A stretch of 9,373 bases of DNA from Spirochaetaceae bacterium (lineage in GTDB: Bacteria; Spirochaetota; Spirochaetia; Treponematales; Breznakiellaceae): assembly GCA_031269165.1 (NCBI GenBank), contig JAISZQ010000381.1, forward strand, positions 1 through 9,373, written 5' to 3'. The position numbers were made by a program, and so were the translations under genes. The notes beneath the pieces were generated by a model. It saw nothing but the letters and a program-made list of their open reading frames with translations. It did not search any database and had not been told where the DNA came from. Below, piece by piece: positions 1-5,216 of the stretch. Each line of letters opens with the position of its first letter. Positions within the stretch are counted from its first letter, which is position 1.

Positions 1-1
1 G

Positions 2-100
2 AAACGGGCGCCCAGTGACGGGCCACCCGGGGTGAAGACGGTATGGATAGGACTGATGAAGTTATATATCTTGCTGGCTTACCGGGAGTTCCTCGCATGA
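2..100 (+). CDS. C-terminal fragment of an IS4-like DDE transposase
   Basis: The frame starting at base 2 is open from the window edge to a TGA at 98-100, giving 32 residues. They include SDGPPGVKTVWIGL, which resembles the end of many IS4-family transposases, where a (D/G)PPG segment is followed by a W.GL or W.GW helix. This would be the part after the catalytic DDE core, so no catalytic residue is visible. The rest of the gene lies to the left of the window. The sequence TTCTGTGGGTCAAGATTAGG directly after the stop could be the right end of the element, but I cannot confirm a terminal inverted repeat without the other end. The family call rests on a short stretch and is moderate. A longer ORF in another frame (43-345) has no recognisable content. 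Confidence 0.5.
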   Translation, partial: KRAPSDGPPGVKTVWIGLMKLYILLAYREFLA

Positions 101-324
101 TTCTGTGGGTCAAGATTAGGATAAGGGAGGGGGTCACGAGGAATATATTCTTCAAAAACACCGTTTTTTGCATAGCCAGCCTTTCTTATATGCCCCGGCA
201 CTGTTGCCGGGCAATCATAGGTATAGGTATACCACACATGAAAAACTTTGTCAAGGGGTGCCCCCACAGAAAACACGAAAAAAACATGGTTTGTTGCGAT
301 AAAGCCGAGGCGGGGCTTTACCCC
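101..324. other. Gene-free spacer with two small hairpins
   Basis: I see no convincing gene here. Two short perfect hairpins are present: CCCGGCA at 194-200 pairs with TGCCGGG at 205-211 across the loop CTGT, and GCGGGG at 310-315 pairs with CCCCGC at 321-326 across CTTTA. Neither is followed by a T-run on either strand, so they do not look like intrinsic terminators. Part of the stretch may belong to the end of the insertion sequence on the left. Confidence 0.4.
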
Positions 325-416
325 GCTTGTTCCGAAACTCCATGACTGAAACGTGGGATGGGGGCGTTACGGGGGTTCCCTACAGCCCTCAACGTCCTGT
401 TTCGGGTTTCCGGCCG

Positions 417-463
417 GGGCGTACTCGATAATGCGTCCATCCGTGGACGCTTGGGGTACGCCC
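417..463. repeat. Two-level nested hairpin inside copy A
   Basis: The outer arms GGGCGTAC (417-424) and GTACGCCC (456-463) pair over 8 bp. Inside them, GCGTCCA (433-439) pairs with TGGACGC (444-450) around TCCG. It lies next to the 12-bp hairpin at 464-490, and both fall within one insertion relative to copy B. Confidence 0.8.
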
Positions 464-490
464 ACAAAACCATGCACCGCATGGTTTTGT
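464..490. repeat. Perfect 12-bp stem hairpin inside copy A
   Basis: ACAAAACCATGC (464-475) pairs exactly with 479-490 around the loop ACC. It is absent from copy B, where the corresponding position is the 4-base loop at 3874-3877. Confidence 0.85.
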
Positions 491-520
491 CCCCGTTGAA
501 AGGGGTAGCGGAGGACGGCG

Positions 521-554
521 CAAACCATTGCGGGGGATACCCCGCAATGGTTTG
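521..554. repeat. Perfect 15-bp stem hairpin inside copy A
   Basis: CAAACCATTGCGGGG (521-535) is the exact reverse complement of 540-554, with the 4-base loop GATA. The module occupies the place where copy B has a 2-base loop (3844-3845). A related module with the same CAAACCATTGCGGGG core lies at the same place in copy C (9163-9177), but there it has a different distal half. Confidence 0.85.
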
Positions 555-615
555 AGTCGGCCGTAGCGAGGGGGAAGGCTTTCCCCCTTTTGCTGAGATT
601 TTGAACAGGCTCTTA

Positions 616-693
616 GGGGAAGCACTATAACCCGCTGTCCATAGGCGGTGTGCATCCGGCTTGCCGACGGCTATGCGGCCTACCCGCTTCCCC
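616..693. repeat. Long inverted repeat downstream of smc
   Basis: GGGGAAGC (616-623) is the exact reverse complement of 686-693 and encloses 62 bases. The hexamer ACCCGC occurs inside both ends. It lies 37 bp beyond the smc stop codon, directly next to repeat copy A. There is no T-run after it on the minus strand, so it does not look like a classical terminator of smc. Confidence 0.45.
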
Positions 694-729
694 CCATCAC
701 AAACCACTATGCACGAGCCACTCACTGAA

Positions 730-3666
730 TCAGCGCAACGGGTGTAAGTCGGCTTCGGTCACGAGGGCGGGGTCGTTGATACCGGGGGGCAACTCGCGGC
801 CGTCTTCGGCTTCCACGTCTTCTTCGACAAAGTGTTCGGACAGGGCGGCGGCTTCGGCGGCAACGACGGTTGCGCGGGCCTCCTCTTCGCCGGTTATGCG
901 GATGGCGATCATCTTGGTAACGCCGGATTCTTCCATAGATACGCCGAGCAGGGAACCCGCGCCGATCATCGTTTTCTTGTTGTGGGTGATGACGACAAAC
1001 TGGCTTTTGCCGCTAAACTCGCGGAGAATCTGCACGAAACGGCTCACGTTGGCCTCGTCAAGCGCGGCGTCGATCTCGTCCAGCAGACAGAAGGGCGAGG
1101 GCTTTACCATGTAGGTGGCAAAAAGCAGGGCGACCGCCGTCATCGACTTTTCACCGCCAGAGAGCAGGTTGATGTTTTCGAGTTTTTTGCCCGGCGGCTG
1201 GGCGAGGATCTCGATGCCGGATTCGAGCACATGGTTGGGATCGGACAGGCGAAGCTCGGCCCGTCCCCCGCCGAAAAGACGGCGGAACATATTGTGGAAA
1301 TTACGCTTGATCGTGTTGTAGGTCTTGATAAAGCGGGCGGACGACTCGGCGCGCATCTCGGCGGTGATCTTTTCAAGGTTTTCGAGAGACCGCTTCATGT
1401 CATCCATCTGCGCCGTGTGCAACTCGTAGCGTTCCTTCACCTCGACAAACTCTTCCGGGGCCATGAGGTTGACCTGCCCCAACTCGCGCACGGCATTTTT
1501 CGTCGCTTGAAGATTCTCGCGCAGTTCCATAGGCGACGCGCTGATCTGGTAGATGCGTTCCTCGAATTCCATCAAATCGCGGGAATGGTTGTCCCGAAAC
1601 GTCTCCTCAATGTTGACGATCTCGTTCACCGCCTGTTCGCGCAACAAGTCAAGGCGGCCGATTTCATGGTTGGCGGCGTTCAGGGCATCCTGTTTCTTCT
1701 GAATCTGTCCCTGCTTGCCTTCGAGGTCGTGGTTGCGCCACTTGATGTCCTTTTCGATTTTTTCCATATCGGACGCAAGTTTGTTGCCGCGCACTTCGAT
1801 GTTGGCGATTTCCGACTCGGTGTCGCTTAACTTTTCGTTTGTCTCGTCAAACCGTTTTTGGCCGAGAAAAATCTCGTCCTTGATCAGCTTCAACGTGTTT
1901 TCCTGTTCCGCCAACTGCCGCCGAATAAGCCGCCCCTGCTCTTCCGCCGCCCTCGCGTTTGCCTCCATCTGGGCCCGATTCACGCGAAGGTCTTCCAAGG
2001 TCTGCCGATACTCACTGATTTTTAAGTTCAATTCCTCGTTTTGGGCGCGAAGGGCGCGAATGTCATCGTTGGCGTTTCCCGCGTTTTCTTTCATTGCGCG
2101 GATTTTCGCGTCAATCGTCCGTTTTTGCGTGATAATGCCCTGCGGCGCGAGAAATTCATCGATAAAAGTCGGCGTGGAAGCCCGGTATTTTTCAAAAAGC
2201 GCCCGCAACTCCCCGGCTTCCCGAACCGCCTCGTCCAAAGACGCGCCGAATTTCCGCATCTCCTCGGAACCCACAGGCTTTCCCAGCCTGATATAGTCGT
2301 CGGCAAGCGTTTTCCGACCCGCAAGCAACGTCTTAAGCCGGGCAATTTTTTCCTCGAAGGCGGCCTCGTTCGACTTCCGCTCGGATGCCGAATACCCGGC
2401 TTCCCGCAAACCCGCGTCAAGAGCCGCCACAATGTCATCGGTGATCTTTTCGAGGTTCCGCTCTTCGTCGGCCTGTTCCGCCTCAAACCGCAGAATGTCG
2501 CCCTGTTTTCCGCGAATCCTCTGGTCATTCGCGCCGATCTGGGTAGCAGCCAGCTTGATGTTGTTCTCGAAAGAGCGGATGTTTTCGTCCACGCCCTCCA
2601 GTTTCCTGCGCATATCACTCACAACATCGTTTTGCGCGTCAACCTCGTCCTGTAACATCTCGATGCGGTTTTCCAGAGAACGCGCCTTGCCCTCGTTCGC
2701 GTTGAGTTGCTCCCGAATCTCGCCCCGCTGTTGAATCAAGTATTTCGCGTCCGTCTCGTACTTTTTCTGTTCGATGGCGAGCACGTTTAATTTTTTCTGC
2801 GACTCGGCAAGCTCCGCCTCCATCGCGTTCACCACGTCCATGTTGTCAGAGATAGACTTACTTGTCTCGGCAAGCTCGGCGGCGATACGGTCGCGGTCTT
2901 GCGTTTTCTTGATAATGCCCTCCGCGCTCGAGTCCCGGTTGTTGCGCTGCTGCTTGAGCCTGAGCAACTGAATATCCAACTCGGCGGTAAACACCTCTTT
3001 CTGCAACTCCCGGTAACGCAACGTCTTCTCCGACTGCACCTTGAGCGTATCGTAACTGTGCTTGATCTCCTTGAGAATGCCCTCTTCCTGCCGAATATTC
3101 TCCCCGACCCGTTCAAGGTTGCGTTTCGCCTCGGCGTTTTTCACCTTAATCTTGGTAATCCCCGCCGCTTCCTCGAAAAGATACCGCCGTTCCTCCGGCT
3201 TACTGGAGAGCACCTGGTCGATGCGCCCCTGTTCCATCACGGAATACGCGCCCTTCCCGATTCCCGTGTCCCAGAACAGTTCCCGAATCTCCTTGAGACG
3301 CACCTCGTCCCCGTTGATAAGATACTCGCTCTCGCCGGAACGGTAGAGCCGCCGCTTTATCTCGATTTCAGGCCGATCAAGCGACAAAAACCCCGTGTCG
3401 TTGGCCAGCGTCAGCGTCACCTCGGCCACACCGAGGGGCTTGCGCGTCTCGGTGCCGTTAAAGATGACGTCCTCCATCTTCTCCGCCCGCATCGCCCGCG
3501 ACGCCTGTTCGCCCAGTGCCCACTTGATCGCGTCGACCACGTTCGACTTGCCGCACCCATTTGGCCCGAGAAGCGCCGTTATCCCGTCGGAGAACTCTAT
3601 CCGTGTCCGATCCGCGAAGGACTTAAAACCCAGTATATCAAGACTTTTCAAAAACACTGAGCACAT
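730..3666 (-). CDS. smc: Chromosome segregation protein SMC, short form without a recognisable hinge
   Basis: SMC is an ABC-type ATPase that dimerises, folds chromosomal DNA and supports segregation, normally with ScpA and ScpB. The 978 residues carry a full head: Walker A GPNGCGKSN (34-42), the R-loop around 54-70, QGRIDQVL (146-153), the ABC signature LLSGGEK (834-840), and Walker B CLLDEIDAALD (860-870) with D863 and E864. Coiled-coil arms run roughly 175-410 and 530-700. Bacterial SMCs are usually about 1150-1200 residues, so this one is short. The central stretch (about 412-530) shows no typical glycine-rich SMC hinge. After the core, a 55-residue acidic tail (about 924-978) ends the protein. 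The ATG at 3666 was taken; a GTG at 3657 would give the more usual bacterial start with Phe-Leu-Lys next, and neither has a strong ribosome site. The gene stands alone: no scpA or scpB is visible. Identity is secure. Confidence 0.95.
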   Translation of the reverse strand: MCSVFLKSLDILGFKSFADRTRIEFSDGITALLGPNGCGKSNVVDAIKWALGEQASRAMRAEKMEDVIFNGTETRKPLGVAEVTLTLANDTGFLSLDRPEIEIKRRLYRSGESEYLINGDEVRLKEIRELFWDTGIGKGAYSVMEQGRIDQVLSSKPEERRYLFEEAAGITKIKVKNAEAKRNLERVGENIRQEEGILKEIKHSYDTLKVQSEKTLRYRELQKEVFTAELDIQLLRLKQQRNNRDSSAEGIIKKTQDRDRIAAELAETSKSISDNMDVVNAMEAELAESQKKLNVLAIEQKKYETDAKYLIQQRGEIREQLNANEGKARSLENRIEMLQDEVDAQNDVVSDMRRKLEGVDENIRSFENNIKLAATQIGANDQRIRGKQGDILRFEAEQADEERNLEKITDDIVAALDAGLREAGYSASERKSNEAAFEEKIARLKTLLAGRKTLADDYIRLGKPVGSEEMRKFGASLDEAVREAGELRALFEKYRASTPTFIDEFLAPQGIITQKRTIDAKIRAMKENAGNANDDIRALRAQNEELNLKISEYRQTLEDLRVNRAQMEANARAAEEQGRLIRRQLAEQENTLKLIKDEIFLGQKRFDETNEKLSDTESEIANIEVRGNKLASDMEKIEKDIKWRNHDLEGKQGQIQKKQDALNAANHEIGRLDLLREQAVNEIVNIEETFRDNHSRDLMEFEERIYQISASPMELRENLQATKNAVRELGQVNLMAPEEFVEVKERYELHTAQMDDMKRSLENLEKITAEMRAESSARFIKTYNTIKRNFHNMFRRLFGGGRAELRLSDPNHVLESGIEILAQPPGKKLENINLLSGGEKSMTAVALLFATYMVKPSPFCLLDEIDAALDEANVSRFVQILREFSGKSQFVVITHNKKTMIGAGSLLGVSMEESGVTKMIAIRITGEEEARATVVAAEAAALSEHFVEEDVEAEDGRELPPGINDPALVTEADLHPLR

Positions 3667-3712
3667 TCTACCAGAAAACGCGCCGCGTTGCTATCCCACC
3701 CACGCATGATAC

Positions 3713-3728
3713 AGGGCAACGTCATTTA
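3713..3728 (-). promoter_or_regulatory. 16-bp element shared by the smc and cheA upstream regions
   Basis: Read on the minus strand, the sequence TAAATGACGTTGCCCT lies 46 bp upstream of the smc ATG. The identical 16 bases occur at 9071-9086, 44 bp upstream of the cheA ATG, in the same orientation. In both places copies of the nested repeat lie just beyond it. It may be a regulatory site or simply part of the repeat's flank. I could not assign a convincing smc promoter around it. Confidence 0.4.
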
Positions 3729-3790
3729 CTTTTTCAAAATAAAATTCCAAAAAGTGTGGGATGGTGCTTTTCCTTAAGAATACCTAAAGA

Positions 3791-3937
3791 GCCTGTTCAA
3801 AATCTCAGCAAAAGGGGGAACGCCTTCCCCCTCGCTACGGACGTGCGTCCTCCGCTACCCCTTTCAACGGGGGCCCGCCCCCGTAACGCCCCCGAATCAC
3901 AGCGGCGGCTTGCGTCCCATGGGGTTTTTGAACAGGC
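3791..3937 (+). repeat. Nested palindromic repeat, copy B (compact form)
   Basis: This 147-bp element is bounded by GCCTGTTCAAAA (3791-3802) and its inverted partner TTTTTGAACAGGC (3925-3937). It contains three simple hairpins: GGGGGAA/TTCCCCC (3814-3820/3825-3831), GGACG/CGTCC (3839-3843/3846-3850) and ACGGGGG/CCCCCGT (3867-3873/3878-3884). Copies A and C contain the same arms, but at these loops they carry additional palindromes. Copy B therefore looks like the basic form. Its first 53 bp are the inverted match (52/53) of copy A on the far side of smc. Confidence 0.8.
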
Positions 3938-3972
3938 TGTTAAGGCTATCGGCCGCCAATGGCCCGCCATCG

Positions 3973-4057
3973 CCGGGCGGAAACACGAAGGAGACCGTGA
4001 ATTGGGGCGAAAAAGGTGTTCCCGAACCCAATCCAGCCGGGCGGGGGCTGCCCCAAG
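3973..4057. repeat. 85-bp direct repeat, copy 1
   Basis: The segment from CCGGGCGGAAACACG to GGGGGCTGCCCCAAG recurs at 4341-4425 in the same orientation without gaps, with 8 differences in 85 bp. Copy 2 overlaps the 3' end of the transposase-like gene, whereas copy 1 lies in non-coding sequence. Read in the reading frame of that gene, six of the eight differences change an amino acid, which argues against selection on a protein. Confidence 0.8.
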
Positions 4058-4315
4058 CGGACGGGGACAGCCCTTAGCCACAAGATTTGCGCGAAAATAG
4101 CCTCTCCACCGCCTTTTTTTCCGCTTTTCTTCGCCGTGCGCCGCGTTTATCCGTTTTTCCCCGCCCCGGCACACCGGAAACGGCCCGAAATTCGCCTCTT
4201 TTTCGCCCTTTTCCCGGTGGCGCGGACAGACCTCTCCCAAGGTCATCGGCCAACCGATGGACCGCCGTCTTTGGCCGGGGAATCAAGGCTGTCTGTAACG
4301 CCACTTTTGTCCGTA
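4058..4315. other. Gene-free stretch between the two 85-bp repeats
   Basis: About 260 bp with no convincing gene. The first half is rich in pyrimidine runs on the plus strand (for example CCGCCTTTTTTTCCGC near 4111-4126). Overlapping open frames exist on both strands, but their arginine-, proline- and phenylalanine-rich translations look like chance ORFs in GC-rich repeat sequence. It could hold the remains of a decayed element. Confidence 0.5.
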
Positions 4316-4338
4316 AACCGGGGGCTTCGCCCCCGGTT
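4316..4338 (-). terminator. Perfect 10-bp GC-rich hairpin at the stop of the transposase-like gene
   Basis: AACCGGGGGC (4316-4325) pairs exactly with GCCCCCGGTT (4329-4338) around the loop TTC on the plus strand. The hairpin overlaps the TAA stop (4337-4339) of the minus-strand gene. The strand that follows it reads TTTACGG, only a short T-run, so it is at best a weak intrinsic terminator. It could equally be part of a palindromic repeat. Confidence 0.4.
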
Positions 4339-4843
4339 AGCCGGGCGGAAACACGGAGGAGAACGTGAATTCGGGCGAAAAAGGCGTTTCCGAGCCCATT
4401 CCAGCCTGGCGGGGGCTGCCCCAAGATAACTTGTAGGTCATGCCCGCCGGAACCGGCTTGGCCGCCTCCGCTTCGACCACCGCCCAGTCCACCTCTTTCG
4501 CCTCTTCAGGCGGCTCCCCCGCCAGAATCTCCGACCAGTACCGATCCCCCCAGACATGTCCGGTTCGTCCCGTCCGGAAGTTGAACCGTCCCGAGAACGT
4601 CTGCTTGATCCATTGCATAATCTTGGGCAGTTTAAGCCCGTCGGCGGGCTTGATATAGAACGAAAGCCACACCCCCTCGATTTTAAGCCCCCGCATCTCG
4701 AAGCCGAAGTGCCCTTTCGCCTCGCGCAACACGCGATAGAAAAGCGCCGCCGCCCACGCCAATTGGAACAAGGGCTCGCCGACATTAATCGCCGTCCGCA
4801 CCTCGTACCAGACATCTTCCGCCAATTCTCTTGGTAACCGCAT
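4337..4843 (-). CDS. Degenerate Y1/REP-type transposase-like protein (RAYT relative)
   Basis: The 168-residue product resembles the small single-tyrosine (Y1, IS200/REP-associated) transposases: an N-terminal WYEVRTAINVGEPLF, then LPKIMQWIKQTFSGRFN (residues about 87-103), then GRTGHVWGDRYWSEIL. These match the family pattern of a iMqwlK..Y...FN helix followed by GHlWqgRy. Two key features are missing. Where the family has NHVHLLL, supplying the HUH metal-binding histidines, this protein has EGVWLSFYI. The tyrosine expected in the helix is phenylalanine (QTFSGRFN). It is therefore unlikely to cut DNA as a normal Y1 enzyme. The start at 4843 is set by the ribosome site CAGGAG five bases upstream. 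The last 28 or so residues come from the 85-bp repeat and may not be original. Palindromes flank it on both sides, as expected for a RAYT. It may be a domesticated or dead transposase. Confidence 0.7.
   Translation of the reverse strand: MRLPRELAEDVWYEVRTAINVGEPLFQLAWAAALFYRVLREAKGHFGFEMRGLKIEGVWLSFYIKPADGLKLPKIMQWIKQTFSGRFNFRTGRTGHVWGDRYWSEILAGEPPEEAKEVDWAVVEAEAAKPVPAGMTYKLSWGSPRQAGMGSETPFSPEFTFSSVFPPG
4341..4425. repeat. 85-bp direct repeat, copy 2
   Basis: Second copy of the repeat at 3973-4057, at a constant offset of 368 bp. It supplies the last codons of the transposase-like gene, from the WGSPRQAG segment to the stop. Copy 1 read in the same frame has no stop at this point and runs on, so the stop comes from the hairpin flanking copy 2. 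Confidence 0.8.
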
Positions 4844-4848
4844 AGAAA

Positions 4849-4853
4849 CTCCT
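4849..4853 (-). promoter_or_regulatory. Ribosome binding site AGGAG of the transposase-like gene
   Basis: AGGAG on the minus strand lies five bases before the ATG at 4843. It makes this start clearly better than the upstream in-frame TTG at 4876, which lies inside a palindrome. Confidence 0.75.
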
Positions 4854-4865
4854 GTATAGAGATGG

Positions 4866-4897
4866 GGCTGTTCCAAAACTTCTGTTTTGGAACAGCC
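4866..4897. repeat. Perfect 14-bp stem hairpin, GGCTGTTCCAAAAC type
   Basis: GGCTGTTCCAAAAC (4866-4879) pairs exactly with 4884-4897 around the loop TTCT. It lies just upstream of the transposase-like gene, so its transcript would carry this hairpin if the promoter is farther out. The arm is closely related to the ends of copies A and B (GCCTGTTCAAAA). A third arm, GTTTTGGAACAGGC at 4981-4994, could pair with 4866-4879 to define a larger 129-bp element. Confidence 0.8.
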
Positions 4898-5126
4898 TTA
4901 TACCCTCTATTAAGGCGTTGAGTTGCGGTTTTGCTTTAATCAAACGGGAAAAAAGCGCAAAAAAAGTGAAAAACTTTTAGGTTTTGGAACAGGCTTGGTC
5001 CGTTGCGATCAGACCCCGCATTTTTTCGCCCGAAGGTTGCAAAAATGCGGGGTTTAAGGAAGTTGCGGACATCGGGCCTTACGTCCACAATGGGTCTCCG
5101 TTATGGACAAATTCTCCTTATAAAAC
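4898..5126. other. Gene-free spacer between the transposase-like gene and the che unit
   Basis: No gene is evident. The first part is A-rich (for example GGGAAAAAAGCGCAAAAAAAG around 4948-4967). It holds the single arm GTTTTGGAACAGGC (4981-4994) and the hairpin at 5014-5052. An open frame on the plus strand from 4984 crosses all of these palindromes and has no recognisable product. Confidence 0.5.
5014..5052. repeat. Perfect 12-bp stem hairpin, CCCCGCATTTTT
   Basis: CCCCGCATTTTT (5014-5025) pairs exactly with AAAAATGCGGGG (5041-5052) around a 15-base loop, TCGCCCGAAGGTTGC. Short flanking matches, GTCCG near 4999 and CGGAC near 5067, could extend the structure. The stem differs from the other palindromes in the window. 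Whether it serves as a terminator, an RNA structure or a repeat cannot be told from one copy. Confidence 0.65.
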
Positions 5127-5185
5127 GAGGCTGTTCCAAAACCGTGCGCGGTTAGCGCACAGTCAATTAGTTTTGGAACAGCCTC
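5127..5185 (-). repeat. 16-bp stem with nested hairpin after the che unit, possible terminator
   Basis: GAGGCTGTTCCAAAAC (5127-5142) pairs exactly with 5170-5185. Inside the 27-base loop, GTGCGC (5144-5149) pairs with GCGCAC (5155-5160). It begins 31 bp after the stop codon of the cheW-cheR gene and is the first strong hairpin that transcript would meet. The sequence after it on the minus strand is GTTTTATAAGG, a short T-run, so some termination is plausible. Its arms are the same as those of the hairpin at 4866-4897. Confidence 0.65.
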
Positions 5186-5216
5186 ATTTTCCATTATCCA
5201 TTTCCCACGGGGGAAC

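Larger units (their letters stand above)
325..612 (-). repeat. Nested palindromic repeat, copy A (expanded form)
   Basis: This is the longest of three related repeats in the window, read here on the minus strand. It starts with GCCTGTTCAAAATCTCAGC (revcomp of the bases ending at 612) and ends near GTTTCGGAACAAGC (325-338), which resembles an inverted terminus. It matches copy B (3791-3937) in blocks: the first 53 bp (561-613 against 3788-3840) differ at one base, then the block CGTCCTCCGCTACCCC, then the block CCCCGTAACGCCCCC. Between the blocks copy A carries extra palindromes missing from B: a 15-bp stem (521-535/540-554), a 12-bp stem (464-475/479-490), and a two-level hairpin (417-424/456-463 enclosing 433-439/444-450). 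No protein is convincingly encoded. It could be a non-autonomous mobile element or a structured RNA. Confidence 0.75.

Noticed and set aside
43..345. Open frame of 100 codons on the plus strand
   Set aside because: It overlaps the IS4-like C-terminal frame, lacks a ribosome site, and runs through two hairpins with no recognisable motif.
325..612. CRISPR array
   Set aside because: The repeats are palindromic blocks of unequal length and spacing, with no regular repeat-spacer pattern and no cas genes.
616..693. Intrinsic terminator of smc
   Set aside because: The 8-bp outer stem encloses 62 bases and no T-run follows on the minus strand.
318..725. Open frames on both strands across repeat copy A
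   Set aside because: They are products of the palindromic GC-rich repeat; the same sequence in copies B and C does not keep the frame.
832..1830. 332-codon plus-strand frame opposite smc
   Set aside because: It is antisense to the clearly identified SMC C-terminal half and reads like the complement of coiled-coil codons.
3730..3760. smc promoter using TTGAAA and TATCAT
   Set aside because: The spacing is 20 bp and no better pair was found, so it is not supported.
3797..4246. 149-codon minus-strand frame between smc and the transposase-like gene
   Set aside because: It crosses copy B and the first 85-bp repeat, has biased Arg/Pro/Gly composition and no ribosome site.
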